Below, piece after piece: positions 5,694 to 12,378 of a stretch of DNA of 12,378 nt; within the stretch, counting starts at the first letter, position 1; every line of letters starts with the position of its first letter. The position numbers and the translations under genes were made by a program. The stretch comes from Pseudomonadota bacterium (GTDB lineage Bacteria > Pseudomonadota > Gammaproteobacteria > Burkholderiales > Burkholderiaceae_E). Location of the stretch: contig JAEWEW010000116.1 in the NCBI GenBank assembly GCA_023389175.1, forward strand, positions 1 to 12,378, written 5' to 3'. The notes under the pieces were generated by a model. It was not told the DNA's origin, did not search any database, and worked only from the letters and a program-made list of their open reading frames with translations.

Positions 5694-6623
5694 ATGGACC
5701 GGAAGGCACGGCAGGACCGCGGCACCGACGCCGCACCCATGGCAAAGGCGAGCGACTTCCATCCCGAGGTGCTCGGCCTCTTCGACAAGTATGTGCACGG
5801 GATCATCGACCGCCGCGGCTTCCTGGCGGGCGCCGGCAAGTTCGCCGTCGGCGGCATGTCGGCCGCCGCCTTGCTGGAGGCGCTGAGCCCGCGCTTCGCC
5901 CAGGCGCAGAAGGTGGCGAGGGACGACCCCCGGCTGAAGGCGCAGACCATCACCTTCGACTCGCCCGACGGCTACGGCAAGGCCGGCGGCTACCTGGTGC
6001 GTCCGGCCAACGCGACCGGCAAGCTGCCCGGTGTGCTGGTGGTGCACGAGAACCGGGGGCTCAATCCGCACATCGAGGACGTCGCCCGCAGGCTGGCGCT
6101 GGAGAACTTCGTCGCGTTCGCGCCGGACGCGCTTTTTCCGCTCGGCGGATACCCCGGCAACGAGGACAAGGCCCGCGAGCTGTTCACCAAGCTGGAGCAA
6201 CCGAAGACCCGCGAGGACTTCGTGGCCGCCGCGCGCCTGCTGCACAAGCACGAGGCGGTAAACGGCCGGATCGGCGTCGTCGGGTTCTGCTACGGCGGGG
6301 GCATCGCGAACCTGCTGGCTACCCGCCTGCCCGAGATCCTCGCGGCAGCGCCCTACTATGGCCCGGCGCCGGGCGCGGCCCAGGTGGCGAACATCAAGGC
6401 GCGGATGCTGATCCACTACGCCGGCAACGACGAGCGGATCAACGCCGGCTGGCCGGCGTACGAAGCCGCGCTGAAGGCGGCCGGCGTGCGCTACGAAGCC
6501 TTCATCTATCCGGACACCCAGCACGGCTTCCACAACGACACCACGCCGCGATACGACGAGGCGGCTGCGAAGCAGTCCTGGGAACGGACGCTCGCGCTCT
6601 TCAACGAAACGCTGAGGGGCTAG
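5694..6623 (+). CDS. Dienelactone hydrolase family protein (YghX-like) with twin-arginine-like leader
   Basis: This 309-residue alpha/beta hydrolase belongs to the dienelactone hydrolase family (COG0412) and looks closest to the YghX type, with YghX-like stretches such as VHENRGLNPHIEDVARR (117-133) and GGYPGN. Catalytic residues are visible: nucleophile C199 in GFCYGGG, D246 in GNDERIN, H277 in QHGFHN, plus E119 in HENRG, which in this family helps activate the cysteine. Residues 39-71 contain IDRRGFLAG followed by a hydrophobic stretch ending AQA, a twin-arginine-like signal set behind about 38 extra residues. In YghX relatives this N-terminal region is conserved, so export is likely but not certain. 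The physiological ester or lactone substrate is unknown. An AAGGGAGGA ribosome binding site at 5679-5687 supports ATG 5694. It stands apart from the preceding run by 155 bases and converges on the next gene. Confidence 0.92.
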   Translation: MDRKARQDRGTDAAPMAKASDFHPEVLGLFDKYVHGIIDRRGFLAGAGKFAVGGMSAAALLEALSPRFAQAQKVARDDPRLKAQTITFDSPDGYGKAGGYLVRPANATGKLPGVLVVHENRGLNPHIEDVARRLALENFVAFAPDALFPLGGYPGNEDKARELFTKLEQPKTREDFVAAARLLHKHEAVNGRIGVVGFCYGGGIANLLATRLPEILAAAPYYGPAPGAAQVANIKARMLIHYAGNDERINAGWPAYEAALKAAGVRYEAFIYPDTQHGFHNDTTPRYDEAAAKQSWERTLALFNETLRG

Positions 6624-6650
6624 GCTTCGCGCGGCCGTGGCGCCCTGTGG

Positions 6651-7535
6651 TCAACCCACCGCGAGCGCCATCACCCCGGCCGCGATGCAGGCCGCGCCGA
6701 GGATTCGCATCGCGCGGTCGCCCTCCGAGAGCAGATGCCCGCCGATCAGCGCGGCGAAGAGCATCGACACCTCGCGCGCCGGCGCGACGTGGGACAGCGG
6801 CGCCACCTGCATCGCATAGAGCACCAGCACGTACGAGATCGGGCTCACCGCGGCCACCAGCAGTGCCCCCTTCCACTGCGCCCGCCAGACCGACGCCAGC
6901 CCCGCCCGCATCCCGACGGCGACGATCGGCGCCAGGATGGCGAGGCGCACCAGGTTGCCGAGGTAGTCGACCAGGATGGGCGACATGCCGAGCACCTTGA
7001 CACCCCAACCGTCAACGACGGTATAGGCGGCAATGAACACGCCGGTGGCGATGCCGAAGAAGATGCCGGCCCGGACCCGCTGGTGGCGCGCCGGATCCTG
7101 TGCCGCCCGGAAAAGTGCCGGCCCGCCCGCCACCAGCAAGACGCCGCCGACCACCGCCGCGATGCCGAGCGCGCCCCAGGCGGACAGCCGCTCGCCGAGG
7201 AACAGGATCGCCATCGTCGAGGAGAGCAGCGGCCCGGAGCCGCGGGCGAGCGGATAGACGACCGTGAGGTCAGCGCTGCGGTAGCCGCGCAGCAGCACCA
7301 GGTAGTAGCCGACGTGCAGCGCGCCGCTGGTGAGGATGACCGCGAGCTCCGGCCATCCGTATCCCGGCACCTGCTGCCAGGAGAGCCAGACGCCGAGAGG
7401 CGACCACACCACCATGAGCAGCACGGTGGTGAAGAGCGCGAAGCGGGCGTCCCCGCCGACCTTCTTCGCCGCGATGTTCCAGCAGGCGTGGATCAGCCCG
7501 GCCAGGATGACCAACGCGAGCGCGGAACCCGGCAT
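6651..7535 (-). CDS. EamA/DMT family transporter
   Basis: This 294-residue polytopic membrane protein is of the drug/metabolite transporter superfamily with two EamA repeats of about five helices each. The N-terminus ALVILAGLIHACWNIAAKK is typical, and the first repeat contains VVYPLARGSGPLLSSTMAILFLGERLSAWGALGI, the hallmark end of an EamA unit. The second repeat carries APAREVSMLFAALIGGHLLSEGD, the matching element. These proteins export or exchange small metabolites such as amino acids, but the substrate cannot be told from sequence. The ATG is at 7535-7533; no clear Shine-Dalgarno precedes it, though the N-terminus aligns with family members. It lies 94 bases downstream of the ompA-like gene on the same strand and its stop is 27 bases from the dienelactone hydrolase stop, facing it. 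Confidence 0.9.
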   Translation of the reverse strand: MPGSALALVILAGLIHACWNIAAKKVGGDARFALFTTVLLMVVWSPLGVWLSWQQVPGYGWPELAVILTSGALHVGYYLVLLRGYRSADLTVVYPLARGSGPLLSSTMAILFLGERLSAWGALGIAAVVGGVLLVAGGPALFRAAQDPARHQRVRAGIFFGIATGVFIAAYTVVDGWGVKVLGMSPILVDYLGNLVRLAILAPIVAVGMRAGLASVWRAQWKGALLVAAVSPISYVLVLYAMQVAPLSHVAPAREVSMLFAALIGGHLLSEGDRAMRILGAACIAAGVMALAVG

Positions 7536-7629
7536 CGCTCAGGCGGCGCGCGCGCTGGACGGCATGAAACGGCCGGACGCTTGACAGCGGTGCTTCAACT
7601 CCACGGCGATCCCCCTGGCGCGGGTGGCG

Positions 7630-8364
7630 TCAGCGCACCTGGCGCTGCGCCGGGGCTGCGGCCTGGGCCGACTCGCCCACGTAGATCTCCACGCGCCGGT
7701 TGCGAGCCCGCCCGCTCGCGGTGGTGTTCTCCGCGACCGGCTCGCGGCTGCCGCGGCCGTCGATCTGGATCTGTCCGACCGGCACGCCGCGCGTGACGAG
7801 ATAGTCCCGGGTGCTGGCGGCGCGGTTGACCGAGAGCGGATTGTTGATCGCGTCGTTACCGGTGCTGTCGGTGTGTCCGATGATCTGCACCATCGCACGC
7901 GGGTTGGCGACAAGCGACTGCGCGAACTTGTCGAGGATCGGCCGGAAGTCGCCGCGGATGTCGGCACGGTTCACGTCGAAGGAGATGTCGCTGGGGATGT
8001 CCAGCATGAGCAGGTTCTCGTTCGTGCGCACCACCTCGACGCCGGTGCCCTGGGTCGCGTCCTCCATGGCGCGCTTCTGCTCCTCCATGCGGGCGGACCA
8101 GACGTAGGTACCGAGGGCACCGAGCGCGCCGCCGATGAGGGCGCCGTTGCGAACGCCCTTGCCGCCACTCTGCACGCCGCCGATGACGGCGCCCACGCCC
8201 GCGCCGACGCCGGCGCCGGTGGCCGTCCGGCGCTGGGTGTCGGACATCCCGGCGCAGCCCGCCAGCGCGAACACCGCCACGGTGGCCACCACCGCAGCCT
8301 TGCGCAAGCCGCCCGCGCGGACCGCTTCGCGCGCGCTGGCATAGAGGGATTTCCGGTGAATCAT
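7630..8364 (-). CDS. OmpA family lipoprotein with glycine zipper (YiaD-like)
   Basis: This 244-residue envelope lipoprotein has a signal peptide ending in the lipobox LAGC, with the lipidated cysteine at residue 37. A glycine-zipper region follows (GAGVGAGVGAVIGG at 50-63 and a second GGALGALG at 78-85), then an OmpA-type peptidoglycan-binding domain from about 110 to 230. In that domain GHTDSTG (163-169), NPLSVNRA (175-182) and GRARNRRVEI (218-227) are diagnostic; D166 and R181 are spaced like the diaminopimelate-binding pair of OmpA proteins. It probably anchors the outer membrane to peptidoglycan, as YiaD and relatives do. The start at 8364 has a perfect AAGGAG 9 bases upstream, whereas a longer in-frame reading to 8799 runs antisense into serC and is not real. 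The gene is divergent from serC. Confidence 0.93.
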   Translation of the reverse strand: MIHRKSLYASAREAVRAGGLRKAAVVATVAVFALAGCAGMSDTQRRTATGAGVGAGVGAVIGGVQSGGKGVRNGALIGGALGALGTYVWSARMEEQKRAMEDATQGTGVEVVRTNENLLMLDIPSDISFDVNRADIRGDFRPILDKFAQSLVANPRAMVQIIGHTDSTGNDAINNPLSVNRAASTRDYLVTRGVPVGQIQIDGRGSREPVAENTTASGRARNRRVEIYVGESAQAAAPAQRQVR

Positions 8365-8377
8365 CTCGTACTCCTTG

Positions 8378-8393
8378 GCCGGCGCCCGCCGGC
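8378..8393 (-). promoter_or_regulatory. Hairpin next to the ompA-like ribosome binding site
   Basis: On the minus strand GCCGGC (8393-8388), loop GGGC, GCCGGC (8383-8378) form a 6-bp all-GC stem. It ends one base before the AAGGAG ribosome binding site (8376-8371). Its 14-base core also occurs in the pyrF leader. A role in mRNA stability or translation is plausible. Confidence 0.4.
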
Positions 8394-8409
8394 ATGACGA
8401 CAATGTTTC

Positions 8410-8415
8410 AGCATA
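8410..8415 (-). promoter_or_regulatory. Possible -10 element for the ompA-like gene
   Basis: Read on the minus strand, TATGCT at 8415-8410 is the most AT-rich, -10-like hexamer in the divergent intergenic region, and lies 45 bases before the ATG. The -35 at 17 bases is poor (TGGCGC). The 247-base region 8365-8611 otherwise shows no gene. Confidence 0.3.
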
Positions 8416-8568
8416 ACCGGAGCGATCCGGCCGCGCCAGCGCCGGTCGACGAGAGGCCACGAACGCGTGCGGCCGGCGCCGCGCATCGGCTGCGGACAAC
8501 CGCCAGCGCACCGACAGGCGCGACCCGCGCCTCTCTTTCGGCGGATGCATGGCCGCCGGCGCGACAAC

Positions 8569-8588
8569 TAGAATGCCGGCTCGATCGA
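8569..8588 (+). promoter_or_regulatory. Possible -10 element upstream of serC
   Basis: TAGAAT at 8569-8574 lies 37 bases before the serC ATG and is followed by TCGATCGA (8581-8588), a short palindrome near the expected transcription start. No convincing -35 is visible. The same TAGAAT hexamer occurs before the dienelactone hydrolase gene. Confidence 0.35.
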
Positions 8589-8611
8589 CAACCGTTTCAT
8601 CCGGGGAATCC

Positions 8612-9694
8612 ATGCGCAACGTATTCAACTTCGGCGCCGGCCCGGCCGTCCTTCCGGAAGAGGTGCTCGCCCAGGCGGCGGCGGAGATGCTGGACTGGCG
8701 CGGCACCGGCCAGTCGGTGATGGAGATGAGCCACCGCGGCGACGCATACCAGTCGATCCAGGACCAGGCGGAATCGGACCTGCGCGAGCTGGCCGGCATC
8801 CCGCCCGGCTACCGGGTGCTGTTCCTGCAGGGCGGCGCCACGCTGCAGTTCGCGATCCTGCCGATGAACCTGCTGCCCCGGGGCGGCACGGCCGACTACG
8901 TGAATACCGGGGAATGGTCGACGAAGGCGATCAAGGAGGCGAGGCGGTTCGGCAACGTCAACGTCGCGGCCAGCGCGGAGGACAGCCGCTTCACCCGTAT
9001 TCCGCCGCGGGAGAGCTGGCGCCTCACGCCCGGCGCGGCCTATGTCCACATCTGCTCCAACGAGACCATCGGCGGCGTCGAGTACCACTGGACACCCGAT
9101 GTGGGCGACGTGCCGCTGGTCGCTGACGTTTCGTCGGACTTCATGTCGCGGCGGATCGATGTCGCCCGCTACGGCGTGCTCTACGGCGGCGCGCAGAAGA
9201 ACCTGGGACCGGCGGGCCTCACGCTGGTGATCATCCGCGAGGATCTCCTGCACGGGGTGCGCCCGGATTACCCGTCGCTGCTGGACCTCAAGCTGCAGGC
9301 CGAGAACGACTCCATGGTCAACACGCCGCCCACCTTCGCCGTCTACATCTCGGGGCTCGTGCTCCAGTGGATGAAGCGCCAGGGCGGGCTGGAGGCGATC
9401 GAGCGGCGCAACATCGAGAAGGCTGGGCTGCTCTACGATTGCCTGGACGCGAGCGGCTTCTACACCAATCCGGTCGCGCGGCAGGACCGCTCGCGCATGA
9501 ACGTCCCGTTCACGCTGCCCGACAAGGCGCTCGACGCGCCGTTCCTCGCCGGCGCCGAGGAGCGCGGCCTGGTGCAGCTGAAGGGGCACCGCTCCGTCGG
9601 CGGCATGCGCGCGTCGATCTACAACGCCATGCCGGTCGCCGGCGTCCAGGCGCTGGTGAGCTACCTGCGGGACTTCGAGAAGCGCTACGGTTGA
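8612..9694 (+). CDS. serC: Phosphoserine aminotransferase
   Basis: This 360-residue PLP-dependent class V aminotransferase converts 3-phosphohydroxypyruvate and glutamate to phosphoserine and 2-oxoglutarate in serine synthesis. In many proteobacteria it also acts in the pyridoxal phosphate pathway. Characteristic sequence includes NFGAGPAVLPEEVL at 6-19, MEMSHRG at 37-43, LQGGATLQF at 72-80, CSNETIGGVE at 148-157, ADVSSDFMSR at 171-180, and the PLP-binding lysine K196 in GGAQKNLGPAGL. The length is exactly that of the family. ATG 8612 is preceded by GGGGA at 8603-8607 with a short spacer. It is divergent from the ompA-like gene, and its stop is only 3 bases from that of the convergent EamA gene. 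It is not next to gyrA, pheA or aroA on either visible side, unlike many proteobacteria. Confidence 0.97.
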   Translation: MRNVFNFGAGPAVLPEEVLAQAAAEMLDWRGTGQSVMEMSHRGDAYQSIQDQAESDLRELAGIPPGYRVLFLQGGATLQFAILPMNLLPRGGTADYVNTGEWSTKAIKEARRFGNVNVAASAEDSRFTRIPPRESWRLTPGAAYVHICSNETIGGVEYHWTPDVGDVPLVADVSSDFMSRRIDVARYGVLYGGAQKNLGPAGLTLVIIREDLLHGVRPDYPSLLDLKLQAENDSMVNTPPTFAVYISGLVLQWMKRQGGLEAIERRNIEKAGLLYDCLDASGFYTNPVARQDRSRMNVPFTLPDKALDAPFLAGAEERGLVQLKGHRSVGGMRASIYNAMPVAGVQALVSYLRDFEKRYG

Positions 9695-9697
9695 CCG

Positions 9698-10597
9698 TCA
9701 GCCGCCGGCGATCGGGTCGCGGCGCGGAATGAGCGTCGCGCCGATCGCCACCAGGATCGCCGCGAGCGCGGCGGCGTCGGTCCAACCGGGCCGCTCGCCC
9801 AGCAGCAGCAGCCCGGAGAGCACGCCCACCACCGGAATCATCATGACCGAGAGCGCGCTCACCACCGGCGGCAGTCCCGAGGCGAGCCGGAACCAGAGGA
9901 GCTGGGCGACGCCGTAGGCGAGCAGGATGTTGTAGGCGATCGCGCCCCACTCCGCCGGGCTCGGCCAGCGGACCCACAGCTGCCGCTCGAAGGCCACGCT
10001 GAGGACCGCGCAGACCAGGAAGGCCCCGGCCATCATCCAGAAGCTCAGCACCACCAGGGGCGTCGATTGCGAGCGCCGGCGCAGCTGATGGGTGCCGAGC
10101 GCCCAGATCGCGGCCGAGAGCAGCATGCAGGCGGTGCCGATGGGGCTGCCCGCGATGGCGCGGACTTCGCTGGAGAGCAGCAGCCCGACACCGACCGCCG
10201 CGGCGACCAGCGCCACCACCAGCCGCGGCCCCTGGCGTTCCCGGTACACGACGAAGCCGATCAGCGCCGCCCACACCGGGAGGGTGTAGCCGAGGATCGC
10301 CGCACGGCCGGAGGCGAGCAGGCGGACCCCCAGGATGGACAGGGCATACCAGGCCGCCATGTTGGTGAAGGACAGCACCGCGGTCTCCCGCCACCAGCGC
10401 GGCTCGACGCCGAGCGAATGACCCTGCGCGCGAGCGATCAGGGCCAGCACCACGAGGCCGCCGAAGAGCGTCACCGCGCGGAAGGTGAACGGCGGGAACT
10501 CGGCCACGCCGATCTTCATCACCGGCCAGTTCACCCCCCAGACCAGCGTGAGCACGCACAACAGGAAGGCATCGAGGCGGGACAGCGTAGGCGACAT
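9698..10597 (-). CDS. EamA/DMT family transporter, second gene
   Basis: This 299-residue inner-membrane protein has the ten-helix, two-EamA-repeat layout. The N-terminal LLCVLTLVWGVNWPVMKIGV followed by PPFTFRAVTLFGGLVVL is characteristic of the large EamA family. The second half contains ILLAYGVAQLLWFRLASGLPPVVSALSVMMIPVVGVLSG and ends with the LLLGERP motif. Substrate is unknown, probably a small metabolite exported. It is not closely similar to the other EamA protein at 6651, so the two are distant paralogs. The ATG at 10597-10595 lacks a well-spaced ribosome binding site: a GGGAGGA is present but about 18 bases away. Longer in-frame antisense readings to 11032 run over pyrF and are rejected. 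It is divergent from pyrF and convergent with serC. Confidence 0.9.
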   Translation of the reverse strand: MSPTLSRLDAFLLCVLTLVWGVNWPVMKIGVAEFPPFTFRAVTLFGGLVVLALIARAQGHSLGVEPRWWRETAVLSFTNMAAWYALSILGVRLLASGRAAILGYTLPVWAALIGFVVYRERQGPRLVVALVAAAVGVGLLLSSEVRAIAGSPIGTACMLLSAAIWALGTHQLRRRSQSTPLVVLSFWMMAGAFLVCAVLSVAFERQLWVRWPSPAEWGAIAYNILLAYGVAQLLWFRLASGLPPVVSALSVMMIPVVGVLSGLLLLGERPGWTDAAALAAILVAIGATLIPRRDPIAGG

Positions 10598-10619
10598 CTT
10601 GTAAAGTGCGAAAGATCCT

Positions 10620-10635
10620 CCCGGCGGGCGCCGGG
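10620..10635 (+). promoter_or_regulatory. Hairpin in the pyrF leader
   Basis: CCCGGC (10620-10625), loop GGGC, GCCGGG (10630-10635) form a 6-bp GC stem about 75 bases before pyrF. Its central 14 bases are identical to the hairpin core before the ompA-like gene and in the same orientation relative to the downstream gene. Confidence 0.4.
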
Positions 10636-10709
10636 CCGCGGCATGCTGCCGCTGGGCGACGGCGACGCTGGCCGGCGGCGCGCGTTCTGATGGAGGCGAA
10701 GCGGAGGAC

Positions 10710-11573
10710 GTGTTGGACGGGAACTCGGCCGGATTCGGATTGTCGCTCAGCCGGCGCTGGGCGCAGGCCGATTCGGCGCTCTGCGTCGGGCTGGACCCGG
10801 ACCCCCGACGGATTCCGGAACACCTCGGTTCCGGCCCGCCGGCGATCCTCGCCTTCTGCCGCGCCATCGTCGATGCCACCGCGGATCTCGCCTGCGCGTT
10901 CAAGCCGCAGATCGCGTACTTCGCCGCGGCAGGCGCGGAGCGCGAGCTGGAGGCGCTGGTCGGCCACATCCACGAGCGGCATCCCGGCGTGCCGGTGATC
11001 CTGGACGCCAAGCGCGGTGACATCGGCGACACGGCGCGACAGTACGCCGCCGAGGCCTTCGGACGCTACCGGGCCGATGCGCTCACGGTCAATCCGTTCA
11101 TGGGTCTCGATTCCATCCAGCCCTACCTCGAATGGGAAGGCAAGGGCATCTTCCTGCTCTGCCGCACCAGCAATCCCGGCGGCGACGACTTCCAGTCGCT
11201 CGAGAGCGGCGGCGAGCGGCTGTACGAGCGCATCGCGCGGCTCGCGGCCACCACCTGGGGCGGCAGCGCCGCCGGGCTCGGCCTGGTGGTCGGCGCCACC
11301 TACCCGGCAGAGCTGCGCCGCGTGCGCGAGCTGGCGCCGGACCTGCCCCTGCTGGTGCCCGGCATCGGTGCGCAGGGGGGCGACATCGACGCGACGGTTG
11401 CCGCCGGCATCGACCCGCGGGGCATGGGCCTCGCGATCAACTCGTCGCGCGCGATCCTCTATGCCGGCAAGGGCGCGGACTTCGCGGCGCACGCGCGCGC
11501 AGCGGCCGCGCAGACGCTGGATGCGATCCGGGCGGCGCGCGCCCGGGCGATGGAAGGACGGAGGTTGACATGA
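10710..11573 (+). CDS. pyrF: Orotidine-5'-phosphate decarboxylase (type 2)
   Basis: This 287-residue enzyme converts orotidine 5'-monophosphate to UMP, the last step of de novo pyrimidine synthesis, in the cytoplasm. It is of the longer type 2 class. Visible motifs are LCVGLDPDPRRIP at 24-36, FKPQIAYF at 64-71 with K65, the catalytic LDAKRGDIGDT at 98-108 (D99, K101, D104), TVNPFMGLDSIQPYL, LLCRTSNPG, and the phosphate-binding PGIGAQGGD and INSSRAILYAG. The start is either GTG 10710 or the next codon TTG 10713. GGAGGA at 10703-10708 is spaced better for the TTG, so the true protein may be one residue shorter. The stop overlaps the following response regulator ATG (ATGA, 11570-11573). A 112-base region separates it from the divergent EamA gene. 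Confidence 0.95.
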   Translation: MLDGNSAGFGLSLSRRWAQADSALCVGLDPDPRRIPEHLGSGPPAILAFCRAIVDATADLACAFKPQIAYFAAAGAERELEALVGHIHERHPGVPVILDAKRGDIGDTARQYAAEAFGRYRADALTVNPFMGLDSIQPYLEWEGKGIFLLCRTSNPGGDDFQSLESGGERLYERIARLAATTWGGSAAGLGLVVGATYPAELRRVRELAPDLPLLVPGIGAQGGDIDATVAAGIDPRGMGLAINSSRAILYAGKGADFAAHARAAAAQTLDAIRAARARAMEGRRLT

Positions 11574-12256
11574 GAATCCTCATCGCTGAGGACGACACCG
11601 TCCTGACCGATGGGCTGTCGCGGGCGTTGCGCAAGAGCGGCTATGCCGTGGACTGCGTCGACTCCGGCACGCGTGCCGATGCCGCGCTCTCGGCGCAGTC
11701 CTACGACGCGGTGATCCTGGATCTGGGCCTGCCCGGCATCTCGGGCTTCGAGGTGCTCAAGCGCCTGCGCTCGCGGGCGGCCAAGGTGCCGGTGCTGATC
11801 CTGACCGCGGCCGACTCGGTGGAGCAGCGGGTGCGGGGCCTGGATCTCGGAGCGGACGACTTCATGGCGAAGCCCTTCTCGCTCTCGGAGCTGGAAGCGC
11901 GGGTGCGGGCGATCGTCCGGCGACATGCCGGCTCGGCGACCCCGCTCGTCACCATCGGCAACCTCACCTTCGACCAGGCCGGCCGGGTGGCGCGGGTGGC
12001 GGACCGCAATGTCGAGCTCTCGGCCCGCGAGATCGGGTTGCTGGAGATCCTCATCCAGCGCGCAGGCCGGCTGGTCAGCAAGGAGCAGATCGTCGACCAC
12101 CTGTGCGAATGGGGCGAGGAGGTGAGCCACAACGCGATCGAGGTCTACGTCCACCGCCTGCGCAAGAAGATCGAGGACAGCGACGTGGTGATCAGCACGG
12201 TCCGGGGACTGGGCTACTGCCTGCAACGGCCCGCTCAATCCGACGAAGCCGCATAG
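11570..12256 (+). CDS. OmpR-family response regulator (TctD/QseB-like)
   Basis: This 228-residue two-component response regulator has an N-terminal receiver domain (about 1-115) with acidic pocket E7-D8-D9, phosphorylated D51 in ILDLGLPG, T79 in LILTAAD and K101 in FMAKPF. A C-terminal winged-helix DNA-binding domain (about 125-222) carries LSAREIGLLEILIQ, GRLVSKEQIVDHLCEWGEEVSHNAIEVYVHRLRKKIE (its recognition region) and VRGLGYCL. The overall sequence is close to the TctD/QseB-type regulators common in betaproteobacteria, some of which control carboxylate uptake, but the target cannot be read from sequence. GGAGG at 11560-11564 sits 5 bases before the ATG, which overlaps the pyrF stop. The partner histidine kinase, normally next, is not present within the window. 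Confidence 0.95.
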   Translation: MRILIAEDDTVLTDGLSRALRKSGYAVDCVDSGTRADAALSAQSYDAVILDLGLPGISGFEVLKRLRSRAAKVPVLILTAADSVEQRVRGLDLGADDFMAKPFSLSELEARVRAIVRRHAGSATPLVTIGNLTFDQAGRVARVADRNVELSAREIGLLEILIQRAGRLVSKEQIVDHLCEWGEEVSHNAIEVYVHRLRKKIEDSDVVISTVRGLGYCLQRPAQSDEAA

Positions 12257-12274
12257 TGAGGACGCCCCCCCAAG

Positions 12275-12293
12275 CGGCCGGAGGCTGCGGCCG
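12275..12293. repeat. Short inverted repeat after the response regulator gene
   Basis: CGGCCG at 12275-12280 and 12288-12293 flank a 7-base spacer, giving a possible 6-bp stem 19 bases after the regulator stop. It lacks a T-run, so it is not a convincing intrinsic terminator. Confidence 0.25.
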
Positions 12294-12341
12294 GGTTGAC
12301 GAAGCGCAGGCGCTCTCGCCATCGGGAGCAAAGGCCTGGTC

Positions 12342-12378
12342 GTGAGCGCCCGACTCCCCACGATGGTCTCGGATCTGA
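12342..12378 (+). other. Possible truncated start of the next gene
   Basis: A GTG at 12342, with an in-frame ATG at 12363, opens a frame that stays open to the window end (12 codons). An AAAGG lies about 7 bases before the GTG. A sensor kinase would fit the context, but the readable residues are far too few to identify anything. Confidence 0.2.

Noticed and set aside
5199..6533. A 444-codon minus-strand open frame opposite the Bug and hydrolase genes
   Set aside because: Antisense to two clear genes; no domain seen, GC-rich shadow.
7581..7609. TTGACA on the plus strand as a promoter
   Set aside because: No -10 element at the proper distance and no plus-strand gene follows; both flanking genes are on the minus strand.
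9510..11492. A 660-codon minus-strand open frame running across serC end, EamA gene and pyrF
   Set aside because: It is out of frame with the EamA gene and antisense to serC and pyrF; its composition (runs of Arg, Ala, Gly) is typical of shadow frames in GC-rich DNA.
1..12378. CRISPR array, tRNA, rRNA, insertion sequence or phage genes
   Set aside because: No regular direct repeats, cloverleaf-like or rRNA-like stretches, transposase or integrase motifs were seen on either strand.

Overview
The window is GC-rich throughout (about two thirds or more G+C by eye) and gene-dense, with 15 recognisable protein genes and no intergenic gap above 250 bases. Gene content points to a betaproteobacterium, probably Burkholderiales-like or a related order. 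Evidence for this is an orphan Bug/TctC-type solute-binding protein, a TctD/QseB-type response regulator close to those common in betaproteobacteria, a long (type 2) PyrF, a YghX-type dienelactone hydrolase and a glycine-zipper OmpA-like lipoprotein. I see no RNA gene, CRISPR array, insertion sequence, integrase or prophage gene.

Region 1 (96-5538, all + strand) is a tightly packed run of eight genes: a RibD-C/DHFR-fold reductase, TspO, a second and divergent RibD-C/DHFR-fold reductase, a three-TM DUF4105 (Lnb_N-like) protein, a small secreted protein, DUF4256, a four-TM protein and an orphan Bug protein. Gaps are -4 to 137 bases, and two junctions are ATGA overlaps that suggest translational coupling. 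Most products are of unknown role, so this is the least understood part. The spacers around tspO hold a set of inverted repeats (673-706 and 1288-1303).

Region 2 (5539-7535) holds a YghX-type dienelactone hydrolase with a twin-arginine-like leader and a strong ribosome binding site, converging on a minus-strand EamA (DMT) transporter. Region 3 (7630-9694) has an OmpA/YiaD-like lipoprotein on the minus strand, divergent from serC on the plus strand across a 247-base promoter region. Region 4 (9698-10597) is a second EamA transporter on the minus strand, whose stop lies 3 bases from the serC stop.

Region 5 (10710-12256) is pyrF overlapping an OmpR-family response regulator gene by 4 bases. The partner kinase would be expected just beyond the right edge; a possible start is visible at 12342 but is not secure.

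Most of the window is ordinary chromosomal accessory or housekeeping sequence. I did not find a clearly new defence or mobile system. The best leads are the TspO/two-reductase/unknown-membrane-protein run, the tspO leader with two competing stem-loops, a GC-rich hairpin core shared by the ompA-like and pyrF leaders, and the pyrF-regulator coupling.
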